Positions 14,618 to 22,900 of a DNA stretch of 23,020 nucleotides are shown here, piece after piece. Source of the stretch: UBA668 sp052034175 (GTDB taxonomy: Bacteria > Actinomycetota > Acidimicrobiia > Acidimicrobiales > Ilumatobacteraceae); the NCBI GenBank assembly GCA_052034175.1, contig JBPOIX010000054.1, positions 1-23,020 on the forward strand, in the 5' to 3' direction. Both the position numbers and the translations under genes were made by a program. The notes beneath the pieces were generated by a model. That model searched no databases. It saw only the letters and a program-made list of their open reading frames with translations, and was not told the origin of the DNA. Position 1 is the stretch's first letter. Every line of letters begins with the position of its first letter.

Positions 14618-15388
14618 ATGGGTCCAGCAGGACGGGTGAATGCGGTGCTCGTGTGCGGCGGCCGCTGGCACGACTTCGACTACGCCAGGCTGCAGTTGCT
14701 GCAGGCCCTGGGCGAGCACCCGGCGGTGAAGACGCGTGTCTACGAGAACTACGCCTGCCTGCCCGCACTGGCCACGGCCGACCTGTTGGTGACGTACACC
14801 TGCGACGTGCGCCCGAACGCCGAACAGCAGGCGGCCCTGGTGGCGTTCGTGGCGAGCGGTGGGCGTTGGTTGGCGCTCCACGCCAGCAACTCGGCCATCG
14901 AGGCACCCGCGCCGGGCGGCGAGCGCATCTTCTCCACCCCACGCGAACTCGGCCCGGTGGCCGAGGTGCTGGGCTCGCAGTTCCTCGCGCACCCGCCGAT
15001 CACGCCGTACGAGGTGTTGATCACCCGGCCGGAGCACCCGCTGGTGGCAGGCATCGAACCGTTCACGGTGAGCGATGAGCTCTACATCAGCGAGCTGCAC
15101 CCCCCGCTCGACGTGCTGCTGCATACCCACTTCGGCGGCCCGTGCAAGGGCTTCGTGGAGGGGCAGACGGCCGACGGCGACACCACTGCACGCCCGGTGC
15201 TGTACACCCGCCCGCACGGTGAGGGGATGGTCACGTACTTCACGCTCGGCCACTGCCGCGGGCGCTTCGACATGCAGGACATGGGGGTGGACGACCTGGG
15301 CAAGGTGGACCTCGGTAGCTGGGGGGTGCCCGAGTTCCGCACCATCCTCGGCCGCTGCATCCGCTGGGGTGTGGAGGGCGAGCTGTGA
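14618..15388 (+). CDS. ThuA-like domain protein
   Basis: The product has 256 residues from ATG 14618, with GGGGAGGG 4 nt upstream. VNAVLVCGGRWHDFDYARLQ, ADLLVTYTCDVRPNAEQQAA, LVAFVASGGRWLALHASNSA, PEHPLVAGIEPFTVSDELYI, RPVLYTRPHGEGMVTYFTLG and a final HCRGRFD match the ThuA/glutamine-amidotransferase-like fold, known from trehalose utilisation but widespread with unclear activity. No nucleophilic Cys in a GATase elbow is evident, so amidotransferase activity is unlikely. The stop overlaps the next gene's GTG (GTGA), coupling it to the LLM oxidoreductase. It probably acts on the same compound as that enzyme, but the sequence does not show which. Confidence 0.85.
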   Translation: MGPAGRVNAVLVCGGRWHDFDYARLQLLQALGEHPAVKTRVYENYACLPALATADLLVTYTCDVRPNAEQQAALVAFVASGGRWLALHASNSAIEAPAPGGERIFSTPRELGPVAEVLGSQFLAHPPITPYEVLITRPEHPLVAGIEPFTVSDELYISELHPPLDVLLHTHFGGPCKGFVEGQTADGDTTARPVLYTRPHGEGMVTYFTLGHCRGRFDMQDMGVDDLGKVDLGSWGVPEFRTILGRCIRWGVEGEL

Positions 15389-16317
15389 GCGCGGCCGGCG
15401 CCACGGTCACCGGAGTCGGCCTCACACTCCCCCAGCTCGGCCCGCACGTCACCCGCGACGCGGTGCGCGGGTTCTGCGAGTCCGCCGAGGAACTGGGCTT
15501 CACCAGCCTGTGGGTGCAGGAGCACCTGTTCTTCGCGCTCCACCCCTCGGCCCCCTATGCCGCCAGGCCGGGCATGCCCGTGCCCGAGGCCTACAAGATC
15601 ACGCTGGCCGCCACCGAACTGCTCACCGCGGCCGCAGCCTGGACGACCACGCCACTGCTCGGCACCGGCATCCTCGTCGGCGGCTACCACCGGCCGGTCG
15701 AGTTGGCGCAGCGACTGGCGGCGATCGACATCCTCTCCAACGGCAGGCTGATCGCCGGGCTGAGTGTCGGCTGGTCGAAGGACGAGCACGACCAGATGGA
15801 CGTCGAGTTCACCACCCGCGGCCGGCGCATGGACGAACTGGTGCGCGCGCTGAAGGCCTGCTGGGGGCCTGACCCGGTGAACTTCGAGGGCGAGTTCTTC
15901 TCCATCCGCGACGCGCTCGTGGCGCCGAAGCCGCTGCAGCAGCCGCACCCACCGCTGCTGTCGGGCATGCGCAGCGAGGCCGGCCTTCGGCGCACCGCAG
16001 CGCTGTTCGACATCTGGAACCCGGCCTCGGGCACGACCGAGCAGATCCTCGCCGCAGTCGACGCGATCAACGGGCAGCGCGCCGACGGCGCCGCACCCAT
16101 CGACGTGATCCAGCGGGTGTTCACCGAGCCGCCGTTCGTGGTGCCCGGCCTGGCGCCGCTGAGCATCGACGCGATGCAGGCCACGGTCGCGACGGCGAAG
16201 GCCAACGGCTTCCGCGAGGTTGTCATCGACACCGCGTTCACCACCGAGGTGCACTCCCCGGAGGACTGGGTGGCGTTCCCCGCCCGCCTGGCCCCCGTCC
16301 TCGACGCCCTCCGCTGA
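15385..16317 (+). CDS. LLM-class (F420-dependent type) oxidoreductase
   Basis: The product has 310 residues from GTG 15385. VGLTLPQLGPHVTRDAVRGF, LGFTSLWVQEHLFF, LGTGILVGGYHRPVELAQRL, AAIDILSNGRLIAGLSVGWS and EFTTRGRRMDELVRALKACW are the ordered motifs of the bacterial-luciferase-like TIM barrel. Actinobacterial members of this kind generally use coenzyme F420, but FMN cannot be excluded by reading. It follows the ThuA-like gene with a 4-base GTGA overlap and shares its promoter. Its placement in a likely regulon with the acyl-CoA mutase suggests a role in the same degradation pathway. A repeat-rich convergent gap follows. Confidence 0.9.
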   Translation: MSAAGATVTGVGLTLPQLGPHVTRDAVRGFCESAEELGFTSLWVQEHLFFALHPSAPYAARPGMPVPEAYKITLAATELLTAAAAWTTTPLLGTGILVGGYHRPVELAQRLAAIDILSNGRLIAGLSVGWSKDEHDQMDVEFTTRGRRMDELVRALKACWGPDPVNFEGEFFSIRDALVAPKPLQQPHPPLLSGMRSEAGLRRTAALFDIWNPASGTTEQILAAVDAINGQRADGAAPIDVIQRVFTEPPFVVPGLAPLSIDAMQATVATAKANGFREVVIDTAFTTEVHSPEDWVAFPARLAPVLDALR

Positions 16318-16334
16318 AGCGCCCCCCTCCCCGT

Positions 16335-16488
16335 CCCGACAGCCTTTACGTAATGGCTGTCGGCCGGCTACCAGGCCTTCCGGCTCGGGTTTCTTGTCAC
16401 AAACGCGCCGGGCCCGGCCGGGCCTGCGGTTTGTGTCAAGAATCTGGCGGCCCAGGCCCAGGTCACAGCCCGACAGCCTTTACGTAAA
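16335..16488. repeat. Composite inverted/direct repeat element (MITE/REP-like or bidirectional terminator)
   Basis: CCCGACAGCCTTTACGTAA occurs twice exactly (16335-16353 and 16469-16487). An inverted copy overlaps the first: TTTACGTAATGGCTGTCGG (16345-16363) matches the reverse complement of 16470-16488 at 18 of 19 positions. The resulting unit 16345-16488 thus has 19-bp terminal inverted repeats. Inside it TTCTTGTCACAAAC (16391-16404) pairs with GTTTGTGTCAAGAA (16429-16442), one mismatch, around a GC-rich palindrome. The element sits between two convergent genes. Confidence 0.6.
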
Positions 16489-16499
16489 GCGGGGGTGGG

Positions 16500-17477
16500 T
16501 CAGTGGCCGGCGAGGCGGGCGACGACGGGGGCGAACTCCTCCAGGTGGCGCTGAGCGATGCAGAAGTTGGAGAAGCCGAAGCGCTCGCGGCGCTCGATGA
16601 GTGTGGCGCAGATCTGGTCGACCGAGCCGATGTAGGCGTGGGGGTGGGAGAGGATGGCCGCGGCGTCGACGCCGAAGCGGCCGCCGATCGCGCCGGCCGC
16701 GGTGGCCTGGTCGTCGGTGACGGCGATGAAGTAGGCGCCGATCTCCAACTCCAGCTCGGCGAAGCGGTCGCCGGCGGCCTCGCGCACCCAGGCCAGCTTC
16801 TGCATCGTCTGCTCCTCGGTGGACGTGGCCACCGAGCCGGCGCCGAGCGTGCCGGCCGCGTTGTTGAAGTTGAACGACACGATGTCCGCCTGCTGGCCGG
16901 CGAGGGTGAGGATCTTCTCCGCACCGCCACCGATCATCAGCGGGATGCGCGACTGGGCGGGCAACGGCCGGCCCTCGAACCCGCCGACCCGCACATGCTT
17001 GCCGTGCACGTCGATCGGCTGCCCGCTCCAATGGGCGCGCAGCACGTCGATCACCTCTGCCAGACGTTCGATGCGCACGCTCGGGCGGTCCTGCACGATG
17101 CCCATGCCGTCGTACTCGGCCTTCACCCAGCCGGCGCCGATGGCAGCCACCAGTCGCCCGCCGGAAAGGAAGTCCACCGTGGCGAGCTCCTTCGCCAGCA
17201 CCACCGGCTGGTGGTAGTCCACCCCGAACACGCGGCAGCCGACCCGGATGGTGGAGGTGACCGCGGCGGCCATGGTCATGGCGGCGATCGGGGCAACATC
17301 CACAGGGCGGTGGCCGCTGGCGGCGACGATCTCGCCCGGACCGAAGTAGTGGTCCGTGGTGAACAGGGTGTCGTAGCCGAGCGCCTCGGCGCGCTGACAT
17401 GTGGCCACCCAGCCCGCCGCTGACGACGCCTCGAACGCCTGCAGCGAGAAGCGGAACGGGTGGGCCGGGGTGGTCAT
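16500..17477 (-). CDS. LLM-class F420-dependent oxidoreductase, second paralogue
   Basis: The product has 325 residues from ATG 17477, which overlaps the acyl-CoA dehydrogenase stop as ATGA. FRFSLQAFEASSAAGWVATC, AEALGYDTLFTTDHYFGPGE, STIRVGCRVFGVDYHQPVVL, AKELATVDFLSGGRLVAAIG and GWVKAEYDGMGIVQDRPSVR mark the luciferase-like TIM barrel, in the subgroup often annotated as TIGR03621-type F420 enzymes. PLMIGGGAEKILTLAGQQAD follows as expected. It is not a close copy of the LLM enzyme at 15385-16317. Translational coupling to an acyl-CoA dehydrogenase suggests a shared degradative pathway. The substrate is unknown. Confidence 0.9.
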   Translation of the reverse strand: MTTPAHPFRFSLQAFEASSAAGWVATCQRAEALGYDTLFTTDHYFGPGEIVAASGHRPVDVAPIAAMTMAAAVTSTIRVGCRVFGVDYHQPVVLAKELATVDFLSGGRLVAAIGAGWVKAEYDGMGIVQDRPSVRIERLAEVIDVLRAHWSGQPIDVHGKHVRVGGFEGRPLPAQSRIPLMIGGGAEKILTLAGQQADIVSFNFNNAAGTLGAGSVATSTEEQTMQKLAWVREAAGDRFAELELEIGAYFIAVTDDQATAAGAIGGRFGVDAAAILSHPHAYIGSVDQICATLIERRERFGFSNFCIAQRHLEEFAPVVARLAGH

Positions 17478-18721
17478 CGCGGGGCGTCCTTGAACGCCAC
17501 GTCGCGATCCGTGCGCGGTTCGCCGGGCAGGCCGAGCACGCGCTCACCGATGATGTTGCGCTGGATCTCGTCGCTGCCCCCTGCGATGCGGTAACCGGGG
17601 GCGCCGAGCACATGATCGTTCCACCCGAACGTGCCCCACTCCCCCGTGTCCGCGGTGAGGGCGGGCCCGAGCATGGACGACGCGACCGCGCTGATCTCCT
17701 GCATCGCGTTGGTCCAGAGCAGCTTGCCGATGCTGCCTTCGGGGCCGGCGGTGCCGCCGACGCGCACCGACGCTGCGGCACGGAAGCGGGCCCACTCGCG
17801 CACGCGGGACTTGCTGTACACGCTGGCCAGACCTTGGCGGACGATGGGGTCCGACGTGCGGCCGAGCGCCACCGCAAGGCCGAGGAGGTCGTTGAAGTCG
17901 CCGCCGCGGCGGCCGGACCCACCGGAGGAGTTGCGCTCGAAGCCGAGCACGGTGAGCGCCACCTTCCAGCCCTCACCGACGGCACCGACGCGGTAGGCGT
18001 CGGGGATGACGGCGTCGCTGAAGAACACCTCGTTGAACGACGCACCACCGTTCATCTGCTGGATGCCGCGCACGTCCACTCCGGGGTGCTGCAGCGGGAC
18101 GAGGAAGGCGGTCATGCCGGCGTGCTTGGGGACGTCCACGTCGGTGCGGCAGATGGCGAAGCCCCACGGTGCGATGTGGGCGTTGGAGCTCCACACCTTC
18201 TGGCCGTTGAGCACCCAGTTGTCGCCGTCCTGCACGGCCTTGCAGCTGAGGTTGGCCAGGTCGCTGCCCGCGCCCGGCTCGCTGAACAGCTGGCAGCAGA
18301 ACATCTCGGCGCGCATGAACGGCCGGCCGTACTGCTGCACCTGCTCCGGAGTGCCGTACTTCTCGATGGTGGGGGCGATGAGCTTGGTGGTGACGGAGAT
18401 CAGCTCGTGGTCGTTCGGCACCTCGAACTGGGCTTCGATCTCCTTGAAGGCCCGCTCGTGCGCTGCGCTGAGGCCGGCCCCGCCGGACTCCTTCGACCAG
18501 GTGATCGACCCGAAGCCGTTGGCCAGCTTCTCGTGGTGCCACTCCACATAGTCGGCGAGGTAGCGGCGCTCCTCTTCCTCCGTGCGGTCGTGGAAGACGG
18601 TGACGTCGAACTCCCCCTCACCCCACACGCGGGCCTTGGTGGCCTTGCGCTGCTTGGTGGCCGACAGCCAGGCCTCCGCCCGTGCCCGGAACGACTCGAT
18701 CGATTCGATGGCCTCTGCCAC
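17474..18721 (-). CDS. FadE-type acyl-CoA dehydrogenase
   Basis: The product has 415 residues. GTG 18721 is chosen because GAGGGG lies 8 nt upstream; the longer frame to 18799 adds a non-conserved basic leader. CCQLFSEPGAGSDLANLSCK and WVLNGQKVWSSNAHIAPWGF are the FAD/substrate motifs, and AGGSDEIQRNIIGERVLGLP is the C-terminal FAD-binding end. The usual catalytic Glu of medium-chain enzymes (YEGT) is absent there (IAGGS), as in many actinobacterial FadE proteins, where the base may be elsewhere (for example the Glu of LGFERNSSGG) or in a partner subunit. It oxidises an acyl-CoA to the 2-enoyl-CoA with electrons going to ETF. It is coupled to the LLM gene downstream. Confidence 0.92.
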   Translation of the reverse strand: MAEAIESIESFRARAEAWLSATKQRKATKARVWGEGEFDVTVFHDRTEEEERRYLADYVEWHHEKLANGFGSITWSKESGGAGLSAAHERAFKEIEAQFEVPNDHELISVTTKLIAPTIEKYGTPEQVQQYGRPFMRAEMFCCQLFSEPGAGSDLANLSCKAVQDGDNWVLNGQKVWSSNAHIAPWGFAICRTDVDVPKHAGMTAFLVPLQHPGVDVRGIQQMNGGASFNEVFFSDAVIPDAYRVGAVGEGWKVALTVLGFERNSSGGSGRRGGDFNDLLGLAVALGRTSDPIVRQGLASVYSKSRVREWARFRAAASVRVGGTAGPEGSIGKLLWTNAMQEISAVASSMLGPALTADTGEWGTFGWNDHVLGAPGYRIAGGSDEIQRNIIGERVLGLPGEPRTDRDVAFKDAPR

Positions 18722-18743
18722 GGGGAACCCCTCACTCAAGCGA

Positions 18744-18768
18744 CTTACTGGTGACGCTCTAGCGTAAC
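18744..18768. promoter_or_regulatory. Palindromic element upstream of the acyl-CoA dehydrogenase
   Basis: GTGACGCTCTAGCGTAAC (18751-18768) is an 18-bp dyad with 14 of 18 positions symmetric, 30 nt before GTG 18721 on the minus strand. TTACTGG just before it (18745-18751) recalls the left arm of the two putative TetR operators, but overall similarity is low (12-13 of 25). Probably an operator, for this or another regulator. Confidence 0.35.
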
Positions 18769-18817
18769 GCGCCCACCGTCTCGCTGCCCAAGGAGGCACA
18801 CCACCCCACGGCGCGCG

Positions 18818-19459
18818 CTACAGGCCGGCGATCGCCGCCAACACGTCGGCTTCGCCGGTCACGTGCACCGCCTGCCATCCGGCGGCCCGCGCACCCTCCA
18901 CATTGGCCATGAAGTCGTCGAGGTACAGGATCTCCTCGGCCGGGCAGCCCATGCGCTCGGTGGTGAGGCGATAGATCTCCGGCTCCGGCTTGCGGCAGGC
19001 CACCTCGGAGGAATCGATCACCTCGTCGAACAGGCCGAAATCGATGTGCTGCTCCAGGTGGTCGCGGAACTCGCGGAAGCTGTTCGTCAGCAATGCCGTG
19101 CGAAACCCTGCGGCGCGCAGGGCGCCGATGCGGTCCAGCACGGTGTGGCGCACGGCGAACACCCCGTCGAGGATGATCTCGAACTCGTCGCCCTGCAGCG
19201 TGATGCCCACCTCGTCGGCCCACGGCTGCACCAGCTGTTGGAACCCGGCCGTGGGGATCTCGCCGCGCTCCGCCCGGTGCCACGGATGGTCGGCGGTGCT
19301 GACCTCACGGGGCCCCATGAGCACGTAGAGCAGCTGCTCCATGCTCACCCCATGACGCGCGGCGACCTCCGTGATGCGGTCGGTGATGGGGGTGATCAGG
19401 ACTCCGCCGAAGTCGAAGACGACAGCGGAGATGGTCGGGTGGGGCACAGCGAACTCCAT
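18818..19459 (-). CDS. HAD-superfamily hydrolase, subfamily IA
   Basis: The product has 213 residues from ATG 19459; GTG 19483 would add eight residues that overlap the divergent promoter region. Motif I ISAVVFDFGGVLITPI has the nucleophile Asp but Gly at the second position of DxD, as in soluble-epoxide-hydrolase-N-like HADs. Motif II is ALLTNSFREF, motif III Lys is in CRKPEPEIYRL, and motif IV is ILYLDDFMANVEGARAAGW. It is probably a phosphatase or related hydrolase of a small molecule. ATG 19459 has no Shine-Dalgarno sequence (CCCCCG precedes it), so the mRNA may be leaderless. It is divergent from the flavoprotein gene. Confidence 0.9.
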   Translation of the reverse strand: MEFAVPHPTISAVVFDFGGVLITPITDRITEVAARHGVSMEQLLYVLMGPREVSTADHPWHRAERGEIPTAGFQQLVQPWADEVGITLQGDEFEIILDGVFAVRHTVLDRIGALRAAGFRTALLTNSFREFRDHLEQHIDFGLFDEVIDSSEVACRKPEPEIYRLTTERMGCPAEEILYLDDFMANVEGARAAGWQAVHVTGEADVLAAIAGL

Positions 19460-19505
19460 CGGGGGAAGCGACTTAGTGCACACTGTCTACAGGAAGGGAG
19501 GCCAT

Positions 19506-20933
19506 GTGGGGACGCCTGAGCGGGACATGGACGTGGTGGTCGTGGGGTCCGGGGCCGCCGGGTTGAGCGCCGCGCTCGCCGCCGCACAGGCCGGCGCACC
19601 GCGGGTGCTGGTGGCCGAAGCGGAGGGCATCATCGGCGGTTCGTCGCGCCTCTCGGGTGGCCTGATGATGGGCGCGGGCACGCGCTACCAACGCGAGTTG
19701 GGCATCGAGGACGACGGGGAGCGCCTGTTCCGCGACTACATGACCCTCAACCGCTGGAACATCGAAGCGGCGGCGGCGCGGCGGCTGGCCCTCGAGGCGG
19801 GCGCCGCCATCGAGTGGCTCGGCGACATGGGCCAGGAGTTCTACCCCGGGCTGGTGTTTGGCGGCGACGAGCCCGTGCCCCGCGTGCACGTGCCGATCGG
19901 CCGCGGCCAGGGCGTGGTCGACCTGCTGACCACGAAGTGCCGCGAGGCGGGTATCGACATCGCGCTCGGTCGCCGGGTGGATCGGTTGCTGACGACGGAC
20001 GGCGGCAACGTGTGCGGCGTGGCCGTGGGCGCGGACGAGATCACCGCCCACGCCGTGGTGGTTGCCAGCGGCGGCTTCGGCAACGCGCCGGACCTGCTGG
20101 CCGAGCACTTCCCGGCGGCGGCCGACACGGGCTGGGCCTGGTACATCGGCGCCGACGGTGCCCGCGGCGATCACCTCGCACTCGCGGCCCAGGTGGACGC
20201 CCAGCTCCTGGGCCACGACCGCGGACTGCGCCTCCTGCACGCCAACTTCGACCGCATGTACGAGGCCTACCTGCCGGGCTGGATCGTCCTCGTCAACTCC
20301 GAGGGCCGTCGCTTCGGCGACGAGACCGCGCCGTACGGGATCATGAACTTCCTCAGCCGCGAGCAGGGCGACCGGGTGTTCGCCATCTTCGACCACGAGA
20401 TCCTCACCACCGCCAGCGCGGAGGGCGTGGCCCGCTACAAGCAGACGATCCCGGGCAGCACGAAGCGCCAGAGCCCGCACTGGAATTCGGACATCGTCGG
20501 CCAGATGGTGAAGGAGGGCCGCATGCACGCCGCGCCGACCGTGGAGGCACTGGCCGCCGCCCTGGGCCTGCCCGCCGCGAACCTGCAGGGCGCCGTCGCC
20601 GGCTACAACCGCAGCGTGGACGCTCACGAGGACCTGGAGTACGGCAAGGCGGCCGAGTTCCTCGAGCCGATCGCCACGGCACCGTTCTACGGCGCCGAGT
20701 TGCGCCCCGCCACGGTGTGCTTCACCGCCTACGGCTTGCGCATCGACCGCGACGCCCAGGTGTTGGGCAACAACGGCACCCCCATCGCCGGCCTGTTCGC
20801 TGCCGGCGAGTGCACGGGCGGCATCGTCGGCGCCCAGTACGTCGGCAGCGGGAACTCCTACGCCAACTGCGTCACGTTCGGCCGCATCGCCGGCCGGTCG
20901 GCTGCCGCGCTCGCCACCGGCGGCGCCTCGTGA
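19506..20933 (+). CDS. FAD-dependent oxidoreductase (KstD / fumarate-reductase flavoprotein family)
   Basis: The product has 475 residues from GTG 19506, preceded by AGGAAGGGAGG (19491-19501); ATG 19527 is an alternative. VVVVGSGAAGLSAALAAAQA (about residues 9-28) binds FAD, GGSSRLSGGLMMGAGTRYQR follows, and the C-terminal GLFAAGECTGGIVGAQYVGS and GNSYANCVTFGRIAGRSAAA close the FAD_binding_2 fold shared by 3-ketosteroid dehydrogenases, flavocytochrome c and urocanate reductase. It probably catalyses dehydrogenation or reduction next to a carbonyl or carboxylate. Catalytic residues cannot be assigned safely by eye. The stop overlaps the GTG of the TMADH-like gene (GTGA), so the two flavoproteins are made together. 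Confidence 0.9.
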   Translation: MGTPERDMDVVVVGSGAAGLSAALAAAQAGAPRVLVAEAEGIIGGSSRLSGGLMMGAGTRYQRELGIEDDGERLFRDYMTLNRWNIEAAAARRLALEAGAAIEWLGDMGQEFYPGLVFGGDEPVPRVHVPIGRGQGVVDLLTTKCREAGIDIALGRRVDRLLTTDGGNVCGVAVGADEITAHAVVVASGGFGNAPDLLAEHFPAAADTGWAWYIGADGARGDHLALAAQVDAQLLGHDRGLRLLHANFDRMYEAYLPGWIVLVNSEGRRFGDETAPYGIMNFLSREQGDRVFAIFDHEILTTASAEGVARYKQTIPGSTKRQSPHWNSDIVGQMVKEGRMHAAPTVEALAAALGLPAANLQGAVAGYNRSVDAHEDLEYGKAAEFLEPIATAPFYGAELRPATVCFTAYGLRIDRDAQVLGNNGTPIAGLFAAGECTGGIVGAQYVGSGNSYANCVTFGRIAGRSAAALATGGAS

Positions 20934-22894
20934 GCGCCGCGCTCCCCCACGTCTTCTCGCCGGTCACTGTCGGGCAGTTCACGCTCGACCATCGCCTCGT
21001 GGTGCCCACCCACGGAGGCGGCGCCAACAACCTGGTCGGCAGCGACGCCGAGTTCGAGACCCTGCTCGGCATGTGGTTGCCCAAGGCCACCGGCGGGTTC
21101 CGATGGATCGGCGGCACGCCGAGCCATGTGCGCAACCCCCTGCCACCCGGCTTCGAGCCGTCCGGCGTGGGCGCGCACGGGCCGGGGCACTTCCGCCACC
21201 CCCGCTACGCCGAACGCATCGGGCAGTTCACCGGGCGATTGAAGGCCGCGGGTGCCACCGCGGTCAGCGTGCAGATGGTGCAGCAGGGCGGCAAGCCGAT
21301 CGGCCCGTCGAGCACGTTCAGCAGCTACGACGACCATCGCATCGCCCACGCGCTGGACACCGACGAGATCGCCTGGCTGGTGCGCGAGTACGGAGAGTCC
21401 GCGGCGCTGGCCATCGACGCCGGCGTGGACGTGATCGAGATCCACGCCAACCACGACGACGTCGTGCAGTGGTTCCTCTCCCCGCTCACCAACCTGCGCA
21501 CGGATCGCTACGGCGGCAGCTTCGACAACCGATTGCGCTACCTGCGCGAGATCACCGAATCGATCCGCACGCTCGCCCCGCGGCCGTTCACCTACGGCCT
21601 GCGCCTGTGCATCGACGAGTTGATCGAGGGCGGCTACGCGCTCGACGAGTGCCAGCGCATCGTGGAAGCGTTCACCGCCGACGGGACGGTGGACTACTTC
21701 AGCCTCGACGTGGGCAACAACTTCGGCTCGCCCTCGTACGTGCCGAGCGGCTGGCACGACGACATCGAGTGGGCCGCGCTGTGCGGCCAGGTGAAGCAGG
21801 CCACGAACCTGCCGGTCGTCTATACCGGGCGGGTCACGTCCCCCGAGCAGGCGGAAGAGGTGCTGGCCGCCGGCCACGCCGACCTGGTGGCGATGGCCCG
21901 GGCCACGTTCGCCGACTTCGACATCGTCAACAAGGCGCGGGGCGTGAACCCCGAGCCGATCCGCCCGTGCATCGGGTTGAACGAATGCATCAACCGCAAG
22001 CAGGTGGAGGGCCTGGGCTACGCGTGCGGCGTGAACCCGCAGTGGGCGCACGAGTACGAGCTGCGGGACGCGCCGGCGCGCACGTCCCGGCCGCAGCGGG
22101 TGCTGGTGGTCGGCGGCGGCCCGGCCGGCATGGAATTGGCCGGGTTGTGCGCCGAGCAGGGGCACTCGGTCTCGCTGTGGGAGAAGGGGGCGGCGCTCGG
22201 CGGCCTGCTCGCGGTGGCCGCGCTGGTACGGGCCAACGCCAAGTACCAACGATGGATCGACTGGCAGGTGGATCGGCTGGCCCGCGGCGGCGCGGACGTG
22301 CAGTTGGGCCGCGAGGCGACCGTGGACGACGTGCTTGCGGGTGGGTTCGACGTGGTGGCCGTGGCCACGGGCGCGACACCGCGGATGCCTGAGGTTCCCG
22401 GCATCGACCAACCGCACGTGGTTCCCGCGGGCGCGGTCCTGAAGGGCCTCGTCACGCCCGGCCGCCGGGTGGCGCTGCTGGCCGAGGACGACGGGCCGGC
22501 ACCGCTGTCCGTCGCCGATCACCTCGCCGCGCTCGGGCACGAGGTGACCTTGATCGTGCAGACCAATGGCGTCGCGCCGCTCGTCGGCAAGTACTCGATC
22601 GGCACGATGCTGGCCCGCCTGGTAGATGGCGGGGTGCGGGTGGTACCAATTGCCCGGGCGACGGCCATCGACGGCCCGACCATCCATCTCGCCAGCACCT
22701 ACGGCACCCGCTGGTGGTCGGAGGGTCCGTTCGACAACGTGGTCGTTGTGGCCGGGGCCATCCCCAACGACGCCCTCTGGCGGTCCTTGAAGGGCCGCCA
22801 CCCGAACGTGCACGTCCTCGGCGACGCCTACGCCCCGCGGCGCGTGGTGTTCGCCACCCGCCAGGCCCACGAACTCGCCCGCACCCTGCTGTGA
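20930..22894 (+). CDS. TMADH / 2,4-dienoyl-CoA reductase-like NADH:flavin oxidoreductase
   Basis: The product has 654 residues from GTG 20930. The FMN-binding old-yellow-enzyme barrel (residues 1 to about 340) shows GVDVIEIHANHDDVVQWFLS, PLTNLRTDRYGGSFDNRLRY and MARATFADFDIV. The iron-sulfur motif reads C-I-G-L-N-E-C-I, with a further Cys 13 residues later (YACGVNP): trimethylamine dehydrogenase has CxxCxxC-x12-C, so its second Cys is Leu here. Then an FAD/NAD domain: VLVVGGGPAGMELAGLCAEQ, GHSVSLWEKGAALGGLLAVA and DNVVVVAGAIPNDAL. It likely reduces an alkene or enone, or oxidises an amine-like substrate, with electrons through the cluster. A 20-bp tandem repeat begins 7 nt after the stop. Confidence 0.9.
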   Translation: MSAALPHVFSPVTVGQFTLDHRLVVPTHGGGANNLVGSDAEFETLLGMWLPKATGGFRWIGGTPSHVRNPLPPGFEPSGVGAHGPGHFRHPRYAERIGQFTGRLKAAGATAVSVQMVQQGGKPIGPSSTFSSYDDHRIAHALDTDEIAWLVREYGESAALAIDAGVDVIEIHANHDDVVQWFLSPLTNLRTDRYGGSFDNRLRYLREITESIRTLAPRPFTYGLRLCIDELIEGGYALDECQRIVEAFTADGTVDYFSLDVGNNFGSPSYVPSGWHDDIEWAALCGQVKQATNLPVVYTGRVTSPEQAEEVLAAGHADLVAMARATFADFDIVNKARGVNPEPIRPCIGLNECINRKQVEGLGYACGVNPQWAHEYELRDAPARTSRPQRVLVVGGGPAGMELAGLCAEQGHSVSLWEKGAALGGLLAVAALVRANAKYQRWIDWQVDRLARGGADVQLGREATVDDVLAGGFDVVAVATGATPRMPEVPGIDQPHVVPAGAVLKGLVTPGRRVALLAEDDGPAPLSVADHLAALGHEVTLIVQTNGVAPLVGKYSIGTMLARLVDGGVRVVPIARATAIDGPTIHLASTYGTRWWSEGPFDNVVVVAGAIPNDALWRSLKGRHPNVHVLGDAYAPRRVVFATRQAHELARTLL

Positions 22895-22900
22895 CGACAC

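Noticed and set aside
19506..22894. Mycofactocin-associated redox pair
   Set aside because: OYE-family enzymes occur in mycofactocin regions, but no precursor peptide, radical SAM or MftB-like gene is present here.
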